From: Proteles cristata cristata
Taxonomy: Eukaryota; Chordata; Mammalia; Carnivora; Hyaenidae
Direction of reading: 5' to 3'
Length of the DNA stretch: 64,000 bases
Assembly: GCA_017311185.1 (NCBI GenBank)
Contig: JAESUZ010001514.1
Coordinates: forward strand, 1,302,001-1,366,000
The position numbers and the translations under genes are program-made. Shown piece by piece: positions 48,805 to 60,530 of this stretch (the stretch's first letter is position 1; every line of letters starts with the position of its first letter). A model generated the notes under the pieces. It made no database searches and was not told where the DNA came from. It saw only the letters and a list, made by a program, of their open reading frames with translations.

Positions 48805-49136
48805 AGCCCCAGCCCCTGCTCCTGAAGTTTGGGTCAGGAGGAATCTGGGAAATCCGCCCGCTAAAGCCCAGCGTCTTACACACGAGAGGCCGGAGGACTG
48901 AGTGTGTTAAGGCTGTGAGCACGCACAAAATCTAGTTACACAAAACAAACTTCATTTGCTTTTTGGAGCATTAGCAGAGCCAAGGAATGCAGTTGACACA
49001 GTGAGCTGAACTTCAAAAGCCTCCCGTGAGATCTCACAAATGAGACGGAAAAGCTATGGGCTGAATCCAAATAAGGTTAGACAGATTGAAGACTAATTTA
49101 AAGACCCTAATAAATTACTTAATACTTCCTCGGGTG

Positions 49137-49890
49137 CTATTTTTTCTCTTTTTTATTGGCAAATAGTTGACATATAATGTCATAGTCATTTCAGGTATAC
49201 AAGATAGCAATTCCACAATTTTCTACATTATGCAGTGCTCACCATCTGTCACCCTGCAAAGTTATTACAATATTATAGACTGTACTTCCTCTGGTGTACT
49301 TTTCATCCTTGTGAGTTATTCATTTTATAACTGAAAGTTTGTACCTCTTAATTCCCTTCACCTGTTTTGCCCATCCCCCACCGCCGCCCCTCTGGCAACC
49401 ACCAGTTTGTTCTCCGTATTTATGAGTTTGTTTCTATTGTATGTGTGTGCATATTAGTTTTATTTTTTAGATTCCATATATAAAGGAAATCATGGTATTT
49501 GTCTTGCTGTGTCTGACTTATTTGACTTAGCATAATACATTCTAGGTCCACTCATGTTGTCACAAATGGCAAGCTTCTGTTCTTTTTCATGGCTGAGTAA
49601 TATTCCACTGTATTTACTTTGCATATCTTTATCCATTCATTTATCATGGACATGGGTTGCTTCCATATCTTGGCTATGCTAATGCTGCAATAATCATGGG
49701 GATGCATTTATCTTTTCAAATTAGTGTTTTCATTTTCTTTGGGTAAATACCCAGCAGTGGAATCACTGGACCATATAGTATTTCTATTTTTAGTATTCTG
49801 AGGAACCTCTACCATTTCCCATACAGCTGCACTAATTTACATTCCCACCAACAATGTACAAGGATTCCTTCTGTCTGCATCTTGGATGCT
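49137..49890 (-). mobile_element. L1 3' end, antisense
   Basis: Starts TTTTTTATTGGCAAATAGTT and contains GACTTAGCATAATACATTC and GAGTAATATTCCACTGTAT, the antisense 3' UTR and ORF2 end of carnivore L1. It bounds the distal duplication copy. Confidence 0.85.
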
Positions 49891-50171
49891 ATTTTCCAAG
49901 CAGGTTCTTGGTCCAGTTCTTATTCCATTCCAGGTGAAAATTTAAACAAGTCTTGGATGAAGGCACAAATTCATTCTTCTATATAATATGGAACGAGCAC
50001 CTACTCTGTACTGGCACCAGTGACTGTTGACTGAAAACAGAACCCATGGCTTCACAGAACCCATGATCCATCACAGACTTAGAAGTCAATCAAAGTGCCA
50101 CACGAATGATTATACAATAAGGGCTATGATGGGGAGGAAGGTAAGCACAATAAGTACACGTGAAAGAGGAG

Positions 50172-50376
50172 GGTGGCGCCTGGGTGGCTCAGTCCGTTAA
50201 ACATCTGACTCCTGATTTCGACTCAGGTCAGGATCTCACGGGTCATGATATCAAGCCCTGTGTCAGACTCTGTGCTGACATCACAGAGCCTCCTCGGAAT
50301 TCTCTCTTCCTCTCTCTCTGCCCCGACACTCTCTCTCTTTCTCTTAAAATAAATAAGTAAACTTTATTTTTTTTAA
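50172..50376 (+). mobile_element. Felid tRNA-Lys SINE
   Basis: Head GTGGCGCCTGGGTGGCTC; the body is slightly shortened in the CT-rich part. Confidence 0.9.
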
Positions 50377-50854
50377 ATGAGGAGGCATGAAAGCAGGGAA
50401 ATTAAGGAAGGCTTCCCTATAGAAGTGACTCTTCAGCAACCATCTGAAAAATAAGTAAAACTACATGATAGTGATGAGAGAGAAAAGAATTCAAGAGCAA
50501 CCAGCATGTCTCCAGAGGTCCTATGACAGGAGGGGCCTATGGCTACTGGGAGGGAATGAAGCCCCACTGAGCAAAGTGCAGAGAGCTATGGGGAGCGCAT
50601 TACCTGCTAGAAGGAGAGCTCCATGAGAACAGAGAATTTTTATTATTTTGCTCACAGCTGTGTCCCCCAGGGCATATACCTGTGTGCCTACTGATGTGCC
50701 TTCCTCACAGTAGATACTAACAGACAGTGACTGAATGAGTGAACACGGGTGTGGGAAGCTGGCAGAGAGCTCAGGTGATGGGATGTGAAAGATCAAAAGG
50801 GTGTAAGATTCCAGGCAGTGGGACATTATGAGCAGATTTCTCTATTTTGTAGCT

Positions 50855-52140
50855 CCTAGTTTGTTGAGAGGTTTTATTATGAATGAATGTTGAATTTTGC
50901 TGCAATTCTTCATCTGCAACATTGAAATGATGTTCTTTTCTTATCTGTTGATATGGTAAATTACACTGATCAATTTTCAAGTGTGAACCAACCTAGCCTC
51001 CCCAACTTGTGGTATCCTTTTTAATATACTGCTGGATTTGATTTTCTAACATTTTGCTAAGTACTTTTGTGTCTATGTCCATAAGGTATATTTGGGCTTT
51101 AGGTTGCTTTTCATGAAATCTTTGTCTTTGTCTGGTTTTGGTAATCACGTTAGTATTGGCCTCATAAAATAAATTGGAGAATGTTCTACTGTCTTCCATT
51201 TCTTGGGAAAATTTCTGGAGAACTGATATTATTACTTCCTTATGTGTTTGAGAAAATTCACCACCAAACTTATATGGTAGGAGTTTTCTTTGTTGGGAAG
51301 TTTGTGGCTACAGATTTAATTTTTTCAATAATAGGCACGGATCAGACTATTTCTTCTTGAGTGAGCTTTGTGGGTTTGGGTCTTTTAAGCAATTTTTCCA
51401 TTTCATGTGAGTTCCCACATTTGTTAGTGTAATGTTCATAATCTTTTAATTTCTGTACCATCTACAATAAAGTCTTTTCTTTCATTTCTGATACTGGTCA
51501 TCGGTATCTTCTCTCTTCTTTTTCCTTTATCAGACTGACTAGAAATTTATAAATTATGGTTCGACTGCTTTCTCTCTATTGTTTTCCTGCTTTCTATTTC
51601 GATTTCTGCTATTTCCTTCCTTTGGTTTCCTTTGTGTTTAACTTGCTTTCCTTCTATAATTTCACAAGGTCGTAGCTGAGATCATTGTTGCAAGACTTTT
51701 TTTTCTTTATAAGTAATTAATTCTATACATTTTCTTCTGAGGATTTCCTTAGAAATGCATGCTGTATCATGCATTTTTAAATATGTTGTGTTTCCATTTG
51801 TTTAATTCAAAATATATTAGAATTTCCTTCATGATTCCTTCTTTGATCCACAGATTATTTAGAAGTGTATTTTTAAATTTCTAATTATACTTTTTGCTGT
51901 ATCTTTCCCTTATTCATTTCTCATTTAATACTATTATCACCAAAGAACATGCTTGGTATTATTTAAGTCCTTATAAATTTGCAGATTTTAGTTTCATGGG
52001 CCAGAATATGAATTACTTTGGTGGATGTTCCATGGGTATTTAAAAAGAATGCTTATTTTGTTATTAGGTTATATACATGTTAATTAAGTCAAGTTGGCTG
52101 ATAGTGTCTTTCAGGTCATCAACTACAAGTTGGTAGATAG
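50855..52140 (-). mobile_element. L1 ORF2 fragment, antisense
   Basis: The minus-strand peptide at 50993-51199 contains FSNLFYEANTNVITKTRQRQ and LENQIQQYIKKDT, from the L1 ORF2 region between endonuclease and reverse transcriptase. Stops throughout. Confidence 0.85.
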
Positions 52141-52689
52141 CATCCTCAGTAACCTTCAGTTCCTCTGCTATATTTCAGATCTTCTTCAGGAGGCACACAG
52201 CCATAAATATGTATGCACTTAATAAGAGAATTGGGGAATACATAAAGCAACATGGAATAACTAAAAAAGGGAAAGTGTTGAGTATAAAGACTACAAAGCT
52301 GTGGACAAAGCTGTGGACAGAGGTAAGGTAAACCTGCAAGATCAGGCCCTGGAGAGTTAGCAATAGCACTCCTTGGCCAGAAGGGCTCAGCAGAGAGCAG
52401 GATTCCCAAAGCCTGGAGAAGGCTGGCTATAAGAGAGAGTTATTGATAGATGTGGTCTTTGGTAAAGGAACAGTTATGGCCACCAGCAGGCTTAGCAGGG
52501 AAGGAAAGAGAGGGCTAAATACCCCAGTCTCTCTGAGCTTCCATCTCTCCCATCCCAAGTCAGCGTCTGCCATCGACTGATCCAACTACAAGCCAAAAGA
52601 CCGTGGAGAAGGTTTAAGGATTCCTGTGACCAGTCTCCTGGAGAAGAGAGGATGGAAAAGACTGGAGCGTGAATCTGGGGGACAAGACA

Positions 52690-53300
52690 AGAATGTCCAG
52701 GACAGAGAGAGCAGCGGGAGATGAGGTCAGAGAGAAGTGTGCAGTTTTGTAAAGCCTGATAGGCTGGTGCAAGAATGTTGGCTTTTGCTCTAAGTGAAAT
52801 GTGGAGCCACCGCAGAACTTTTAGCAGGAGACTGAGGGCTTGACCTGTATTTTACAAAGATGTTACCACTCTGGCTGCTCCGTAGAAATGGATTCTGTGT
52901 GAGGGAAGGGCAGGGCTGGAGTCCACTGGCCCTGACGTGCACCGTGGTGGTTACAGTGGAGGTGGTACAAAGTGTTCTAATTCTGGCTATTTCCAAGAAG
53001 ATCTAAAAAGATTTCCAGATGGACTAAGAGTAGGATGTAAGAGACAGGCAAGCATTGGGATGACTCATGTTTTGGCCTGAGCACCTAGAAAGATCGAGTT
53101 GCCTTTAACTGAGATAAGAGAGCCAGCAAGTAGAGCTAACTTAGCATTGTGGGTGGGCGGGTGGGTGGTGGACATATTAAGTTTCAGTCTATTAGACATA
53201 CAAATGAAGGTACTGAGTAGACATTTGAATTCACTAGTTTGGAGCTCATAAGAAAGATTTGGACTGAAAATATCCATTTGGAAATCATCAACAATAAAAT
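52690..53300 (-). mobile_element. L2 ORF2 relic, antisense
   Basis: GATGAGGTCAGAGAGAAG, CTCTGGCTGCTCCGTAGAAA, TTTTGGCCTGAGCACCTAGA and GACATATTAAGTTTCAGTC appear in the order expected for antisense L2. This is the longest L2 piece in the window. Confidence 0.75.
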
Positions 53301-54336
53301 ATATTGGAAATATGAGAAGGAAGAGGCACTACTAAACGGGGAAACAAAGAAAGCTTCACAGAGGAGGTGGCATGTCATTTGCATCTTGAAGGATAGAATT
53401 CTGACAGCAGGAATAAGTGAGAAGAGCATTCCATACAGAGGAAAAGCCACTCAGAAAAATGCAAAGATAGGAAATTGGAGGCAGGTTTGAAGAAGGCCAA
53501 TAGAGTCAGCAAGTAGACTTGTTGTTAAACGAAGTCAGAGGCAAAAATGGAGCTATAAGATGGTTCCTCATTTCCAGTTCATTCATGCAGTTGTCATATA
53601 TTCATCAAACATTTCCAGACTACCTACTCCATCTAGGTGCTATGCTCTGTCTGAACATGAATCATAAAAACACGTACTGAGCAGCAATTATGCACTCAGA
53701 GGAAAAAAAGTCACCATCAATGAAATGACAAGGCAACCTATGGGATGGGAGAAAATATTTGCAAAGCATAAATCTGACAAGGGGTTATTATCCAAAAAAT
53801 ATTTTTTAAAAAACCTCACGCAAGTCAATAACAAGACACAAACACTTTGATTAAAAATTCAGCTAGGGAACAGAATAGACAGTTTTCCAAAGACATACAG
53901 GTGGCCAACAGGTATGTAAAAAAGATGTTCAATGTTACTAATCAATCATCAGATGAATGCAAATCAAAACCACAATAAGATATCATCTCACAGAATGGCT
54001 GTTTTTAGCAAAGACATGAGATGACGAGTGTTAGCAAGGGTGTATACACACGGCAGCTCTTGTCCACTGGGAATGCGAATTGCTACAGCCACGATGGAAA
54101 AGAGTATGAAATTAAACAAATTAAATTAAAAATAGAATCAAACAAATTAAATAAAACTACCAGCAACAATGATGCAGAAATTCTACTTCTGGGTATTTAC
54201 CTAACGTAAATGAAATCACTCCTTAAAAGGATATCTGCACCTCATGTTCGTTGCAGCTTTAGTTACAATAACTTCAGTGTCTACTGACAGATGAATGGAT
54301 AAAGAAAATGTGAGCTATAAATATATATGTGATATA

Positions 54337-54563
54337 GGGGCCCCTGGGTGGCTCAGTCGGTTAAGCATCCGACTTTGGCTCAGGTCATGATCTCAGAGTT
54401 CTTGAGTTCGAGCACACGTTGGGCTCTGTGCTGACAGCTAGCTCAGAGCCTGGAGCCTGTCTTTGAATTCTGTGTCTCCCTCTCTCTCTGGCCCTTCCCT
54501 GCTCACGCTGTCTCTCTCTCTCTCTCTCAGAAATAAGTAAAACATTTTTTAAAAACTTTAAAA
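54337..54563 (+). mobile_element. Felid tRNA-Lys SINE inside L1
   Basis: Splits the plus-strand L1 of 53.7-55.4 kb; flanks ATATGTGATATA and CTATGTGATATA. Inverted partner at 54688. Confidence 0.92.
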
Positions 54564-54687
54564 TATATCTATGTGATATATATATATTATATGGCATATG
54601 ACTATAATATGTATCTCCAAGAAGTTTTTGTTACTAGTTTTTGCTAATCTATGTATATGCAAATATATATTTAAATATATATATATT

Positions 54688-54888
54688 TAAGTTTACTTAT
54701 TTATTTTGAGAAAGTGGGAGCAGGGGACAGACAGAGAGAGAAGGAGAGAGAGAGAGAATCTCAAGTAGGCTCTGTACTGTCAGCACAGAGCCCGATGCGG
54801 GGCTTGAACCCATGAACCATAAGATCATGACCTGAGCCAAAAAATCAAGAGTCAGACGCTTAACCAACTGAGCCACCCAGGCATCCCT
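54688..54888 (-). mobile_element. Felid tRNA-Lys SINE inside L1
   Basis: Second SINE within the same L1, in opposite orientation and 124 bp after the first. Confidence 0.92.
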
Positions 54889-55435
54889 CAAATAAATATT
54901 CCTAATGGAATAATATTCAGCCATTAAAAAGGAAGGAAATCCTCTCATCTGCAACAACAGGAATGGACCTTGAGGGATAATTATGCAAAGCGACATTAGT
55001 CACTTAGAGAAAGACAAATTATGCCACCTATATGTGGCACCTAAAAAAAAAAAAAAACAAGTTCATGGAAACAGAGAACAGATTGCTGGTAGCCAGGGGC
55101 AGAAGGTGGGGTGTAGGCAAAATGGGTGAAAGGAGTCAAAAGGTACAAACTTCCAGTTACAAGATAAATAAGTCCTAGTGGTATGACATACAGCATTCTG
55201 ATATAATTAACAAGACAGTATTATATATTCAAAAGTTGCTAAGATAGTAAATCTTAAAATTTATCATCACAGAAAAAAATTTTATAACTACATGAGGTGA
55301 TAGACGTTAACTAAAGGTATTCTGGTAATCATTGTGCAACATACACGTGTAACAAATCATTATCTTGTGCACCTAAAACTAATAACAATGTTGTATGTCA
55401 ATTACATCTCAATAAAGCTGGAAACAAAAGTAGGA

Positions 55436-57060
55436 AAGAAAAATATAAGAACAATGAAATTTAAAAAAAAAACAAGTATATTAATAGAACACACGCTTTG
55501 TGCTAGACCCTCTCCCAAGGCATAATGAATGAAATAGACCAAGAGCCAAGCTCCTAGGGAACTTTCAGAGTAAACTTTGTTCAGCTTTAACAAAAGAGCC
55601 ACCTGGCAATTAGCCGCTTCCTGGAGACTCGCATACAGCCCTCGTCCAAGAGCTTCTCACCTCTTACCCGCTTCCCACTCCACCCTCTACATCGGCTCTT
55701 TGGTTTTTATAGCTAATACTTTATTTCAAATTTTATATTTGCATGATGAGAACTCTTTTTATATCATATGGATCTCTGGAATAAATTTCCTTTCAACAAA
55801 GTAAAAACAAAAAGGGAGGGGGAGGAGAAGAATTTCACAAAGCCTGATAGCGCTCCATCAAAGCTATATTAACATCCCCAGATTAAAGACAAGGAAACGG
55901 GAGTCTGAGAAACTGGCCCCAGCTCACTCAGACGACAGGACACAACAGCGTCGGGGTTGGAGCCTAGGCAGCGGGACTCCAGGGCCCTGTCCTTACCGCT
56001 CTGGGTAGTGCCCGTCACTCTGGCAGGAGCAGCCAGGCCGCGTGTGGCGGGGGAGTCCTCTCACGGTAGCAGATTTCCAAGCCAAGGGCGGGCGAGGCGT
56101 TCTCCAGGCTTTCCTCTGCACGGATGCGAATCGTGCCCTCGCCAAGGGTCAGGTGAAGAACAGGCAGCAGCTGACCTGCTGCCCCGGCAAAGGTCACCAG
56201 TGGTCAGCGCTGACCTCACCCGGACAGCTGACGCCCTTTCACTATGTCAGTTTCCTATTCCTTGGCTCCCACGGCCAACTTGGGGTCAAAGGCGGGCAGT
56301 GGGAGCCTTGCCCTGGAAGGCTGGCAGTGCAAGTGCCCTCCTACTTGTTCTCCTCCGACCTACTTACAACATTTTTTTAATGTTTTATTTATTTCTGAGA
56401 GAGGAGAGACAGCGTGAGCAGGGGAGCGTCAGAGAGAGAGGGAGTCACAGAATCCAAAACAGGCTCCAGGCTCTGAGCTGGCAGTCAGCACAGAGCCCAA
56501 CACGGGGCTCGAACCCATGAACTGTGAGATCATGACCTGAGCCAAAGTCAGATGGCTCACCAACTGAGCCACCCAGGCGCCCCCATCCACAGACCCACTT
56601 TAAAGAGAAAGAAACTGAGGCCCACAAGGACTAACTAGTTTCTTCAACACTTTTAGGCAATATTAGCCTATGTTAGAATTCAAACCTCAGGACCTGCAAT
56701 TCAGCCTGCTACAAAACATGCTAACGCTAATAAGTTCGGGCTTGGAAATGAGTTTCCCTTGTGAGCCAGTTGGGAGAGGACGGTGTGTGTGTTTGCCAAG
56801 CTCAGGACACGAGCCCAGGACTGACACTCCCCACCGCTCCCAGGGAAAGGAATTTCTCCTCCGTCCAGCTTACCTTTCAGAGACCTGCAGGTTTTCAGCC
56901 ATCAGACTCAGGGAAGGGCATGGGAAGAGGAAGCCCTTCCACCCAGCAAGCCCACGTCAGATGTCTTTCCTGGGGAGACTTGCATCTGGGCAACTAAAGG
57001 ACATGTGCAAGCAGCATGCCTGGAAATAGTGAGAAATAGAAGGAACTTGAACACCGACGG
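55436..57060. other. Intergenic, GC-rich island near 55.9-56.35 kb
   Basis: The stretch 55930-56340 is GC-rich with several CpGs (GCGGGCGAGGCGTT, GATGCGAATCGTG). Open frames of 187 and 112 codons run into a SINE and lack recognisable domains. Promoter activity is possible but unsupported. Confidence 0.35.
56371..56583 (-). mobile_element. Felid tRNA-Lys SINE
   Basis: Complete copy ending GCCACCCAGGCGCCCCC; target duplication not clear. Confidence 0.92.
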
Positions 57061-57230
57061 CCAGGGATCCGTCAAATAATGGTGGTATACTGAGTCAGTG
57101 GTGAAAAAGAATGAAGTAGGTCTAGATGACAAGTCAGGGTATATTATGAAGCAAAAACTACAGAAATGGGCACGCGGTGCATACAGTGTGAACCCATTTA
57201 TGTACAAAATAAACTATATATGCGGCTTTG
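57060..57230 (+). mobile_element. Old L1 3' fragment
   Basis: GTCAAATAATGGTGGTATAC and GTGTGAACCCATTTATGTAC are characteristic of old L1M 3' regions. Confidence 0.5.
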
Positions 57231-57685
57231 AAGGGGGAGAAAAGGGACCACATCAGCCTGATTGTGGCAATTCGTGTATTCACTGCACAGATGCGCGAGC
57301 GTACCCTCTCTGTGTGGCGGACACTGTGCTGGCTCAGGGGGTCCGTGGGGAGCAGTGGGGACACCATCTTGCCCCCCCACCCCCCGGAGTCCAATAGTGA
57401 GGGGGTGGGGTGAGAAGGTGGGGGAGGCAAAGCGCACTCTTTCTGTAATGACGCTGTGTTATTCGAAGTTTTTAACAACAATAATTTACTTGTGAATCCG
57501 TGGTTATAAATGTATAAATGTATAAATAAATAAATAAGCAAAAGAAGCTGGCCTAGGGAGTGGAGAAGGAGGAGAAAGTCATGGCCAAGCGCCGTGGGTC
57601 CGAGGTGCGTTAACCAGCAGGGGGCAGCACAGACGCAGCATCTGCGCTGCAGAGAAAATCCTCCGCGGTGACCTGTTTTGTTGTG

Positions 57686-58212
57686 TTTTTTTACAAATAG
57701 TTTATTGTCAAATTAGTTTCCACATAACACCCAGTGCTCATCCCCACGAGTGCCCTCCTCCATGCCCACCCCTCCTCCCCCCCACATCCATCAGTCCTCA
57801 GTTTTTGTCAGCATTCAAGAGTCTCTCATGGTTTGCCTCTCTCCCTTTCCCCCACCATTTCCGCCCTTCTTCTCCCCCTTGGTCCTCTGTTAAGTTCCTC
57901 CTAATCCTCCTATACGTGCACACATATGATATTTGTCCTTCTCTGCCTGACTTATTTCGCTCAGCATAACACCCTCAAGGTCCATCCATGTTGCTACACA
58001 TGGCCAGATTTCATTGTTTCTCATTGCCATGTAGTATTCCATGGTATAGATAAACCACATCTTCTTGATCCATTCATCTGTTGATGGACACTTAGGCTCT
58101 TTCCAGGTTTTAGCTATTGTGGAGAGTGCTGCTATGAACATTGGGGTCCATGTGCTCCTATGCCTCAGCATTTCTGTATCCCTTGGGTAAATTCCTAGCA
58201 GTGCTATTGTGC
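57686..58212 (-). mobile_element. Young 5'-truncated L1 insertion
   Basis: Minus-strand translation gives the L1 ORF2 C-terminus (KCPSTDEWIKKMWFIYTMEY; ATWMDLEGVMLSEISQ) and then a felid L1 3' UTR. The target duplication GCGGTGACCTGTTTT occurs on both sides. It is the best-preserved L1 piece in the window. Confidence 0.92.
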
Positions 58213-58413
58213 GGTGACCTGTTTTATTCTGTGCAGGTACCAGGGTCACAGATAACAGCCTGTGACTGTATGAGAGGCCCCCGTGTGTAAAGCTCATCTG
58301 AAGTCAGCGACTCCTTACATCCTTGCCCCATGAAGCAGCAGGCCGTCGTGTGAGGAACACGTCCTCTGACTTCTCTGAGGTGTTACTTCTAAGTCTTAGA
58401 AATATGCGGAAAC

Positions 58414-58641
58414 GGGGGCACCTGGGTGGCTCAGTCGGTTGAGCGTCCGACTTCGGCTCAGGTCATGATCTCATGGTTCATGGGTTCCAGACCCGCGTCG
58501 GGCTCTGTGCTGACTGCCAGCTCAGAGCCTGGACCCTGCTTCAGATTCTGTATCTCCCTCTCTCTCTGACCCTCCCCTGCTCACTCTGTCTCTATTTCTC
58601 TCTCAGAAATAAATAAAAAATTAGAAAAAAGAATTAAAAAA
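58414..58641 (+). mobile_element. Felid tRNA-Lys SINE
   Basis: Nearly consensus; flanks GAAATATGCGGAAACG and GAAATAAGCGGAAATG. Confidence 0.94.
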
Positions 58642-58752
58642 GAAATAAGCGGAAATGAATTTTCTCACACCTGGGGGTGGGGGAGTAGGTGACAGGGAAT
58701 CCACATACAGTAGCTTCATCACTTAAAACGCATAAAAGAATATAAGCTAGAA

Positions 58753-58773
58753 ACACACACACACACACACACA
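58753..58773. repeat. (AC)n microsatellite
   Basis: About ten AC units. Confidence 0.97.
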
Positions 58774-59019
58774 GCACAAACCTCACATCCATCTTCAGCA
58801 ATTCCGCCTAATAATAAAGTCTAGATGCTTCTAACCTACACAGAACCACACTCCTCTATTGTGTAAGTGAACAAGCAGACACACTGATCATCCTCAAACT
58901 GACAAGCACAGTCAGTGACAGTGAGAGAGACAGACAGAGAGAGAACCTCTAAATACCTAGGCTAGCTCTTCTCGTCTCTTAAAGTGTATTTCAATACCAT
59001 ACACTACTATTTCTCAAAC

Positions 59020-59170
59020 CTTAAAAGGCAAACAAACCATCTGGGAATCTTATTAAAAAGTTGATTCTGATACTGTAGGACTGAGGGAGAGCCCTGTTTT
59101 CTGCCTTTTCTGGGGAGCTCCCAGGTGACCAATGGCTGCTGGTCTATGGACCACACTCTAAATAGTAAGG
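59020..59170 (+). mobile_element. MER5A-like element
   Basis: CATCTGGGAATCTTATTAAA, GTTGATTCTGATACTGTAGG and CTGGTCTATGGACCACACT. Confidence 0.7.
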
Positions 59171-59571
59171 CCCAGGCCATGTCACCCACTGCCAGTCCTT
59201 TCCCCGGATGGAGGCCTCCAGGTGACCAGAGATGGGAGAAATGGAGGTACCAGCCCCTTAGTTCCTTATCTTTCACTCTGCGAGCATCTCTTCCCACAGA
59301 GAGTAACTCTCATGTTTAAAGCCACATTTTGTTCATACGCGACCCTTAAACAAAGCCGGTCAATCAACCTCAACCTCACCTGAAGAGACTATGATCCTAT
59401 ATATATAATAGCTCCAGGCTTCCGAGTCATTCCAAGGACTATCTTAACCATTCACGAGACTTGGGGGTCTGATCCTCTGATATGTTGTGAGCCCCACGTA
59501 AGCAACACTGTCATGGACTAAGAGCAAAGAAAGAATTTTTGTGAGTGTCTTAGTTTGTTTCATTGTCACTC

Positions 59572-59785
59572 AGTTCCAGGGGTTCTCACCCAGGGCCAGT
59601 TTTGCCTCCTGGGAACGTTTGATGATAACCAGGTACCTTTTTGGTTGTCACAGCTGGCTACCACATTCAAAGTCAGAGATGCCGCTAGACATCTTACAGT
59701 GCAAGGGGCAGGTCCCGCAACCAAGAATGAGCCAGCCCCAACTGTCGGTGGCGCCGAGGTCAAGAAACCCAGCCCTATTCAATCC
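59572..59785 (+). mobile_element. MER20-like hAT-Charlie element
   Basis: TTTTTGGTTGTCACAGCTGG, GACATCTTACAGTGCAAGG and GCGCCGAGGTCAAGAAACCC match MER20. This family has been linked to endometrial regulatory elements in placental mammals; no activity is implied here. Confidence 0.75.
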
Positions 59786-60299
59786 TCTCACACTGATCCA
59801 TGTCTTCGGCAACTTACTGAATGATTATTTGAATATGGCCACAGATCAGGGGAAAGAAAAATATGGTAGACAGCCTTCAATATTGAACCTTAAAAGTCTG
59901 GCTCTCCACTGCACAGGGGAGTTGAGTGCCTGAGGCGTCCAGTGGTGGAATGGACAAGTTACATAAAATCTCTCAGCTTTCACCCCCTCAGATGTCAAGT
60001 GACTGTAAGCCCCATGAGGGCAGGGATACCTCTATAGCGGTCTCTATTTGGGACAGCAAAGTATATACATTCTTTTTGCATAGAGTAGTGCTGGTAGGTT
60101 TACTGAAGAAATGAACAACACCTGACTTGCTAATCCCAGGGTTTTTATCTTGAACTCTGATGTTGACTCCCACTTTTTCAATCCTGGTGAGAGACTTGGA
60201 TGTTAGGGATTACTATCATTAGCTACACCTTGTCCTGGCAGAGCCAGACTTGCACTCCAGAACACGCACAGCATCCTGTACTATGCGTGTACAGTATTG

Positions 60300-60530
60300 G
60301 AAGTAGGAAGGTCTGGCATCAGACAACCTGGGAACAAATCTTAGCTCCCCTACATGAGATTGGACATTTGATTTACTCTCTCTAAGCCTCAGTTTCTCCA
60401 TTTGGAAAAGAAAGGCAATAACCTTTCCTATCTCATGGGGTGCTGGGAAGAATTAAAGTTAAATGAGATAATATATGCAAAACCCTTAGCCCAGCATGGG
60501 GCACACAGCAAGCTCTCGGTCAAAAGAGGT
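60300..60530 (+). mobile_element. MIR SINE, well preserved
   Basis: AACCTGGGAACAAATCTTAG, CTAAGCCTCAGTTTCTCCAT, AAATGAGATAATATATGC and AGCCCAGCATGGGGCACACA cover most of the element. Confidence 0.8.

Larger units (their letters stand above)
48158..49130 (-). repeat. Segmental duplication, distal copy (decayed SH3TC2 exon 1 plus promoter)
   Basis: This is a direct-orientation paralogue of 21724-22930, 26.4 kb upstream of SH3TC2 exon 1. The core 48312-48896 is nearly identical to the SH3TC2 promoter. Main differences are a short replacement near 48600-48617 and a (GT)n run at 48761-48801 where the proximal copy has a GC-rich stretch. The copy abuts L1 sequence on both sides, near 48157 and 49137. 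Confidence 0.85.
53690..55435 (+). mobile_element. L1 3' half, plus strand, split by two SINEs
   Basis: ORF2 C-terminal relics (TGGGAGAAAATATTTGCAAA; GGAATAATATTCAGCC) lead to a 3' UTR ending CATCTCAATAAAGCTGG near 55424. Confidence 0.85.
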
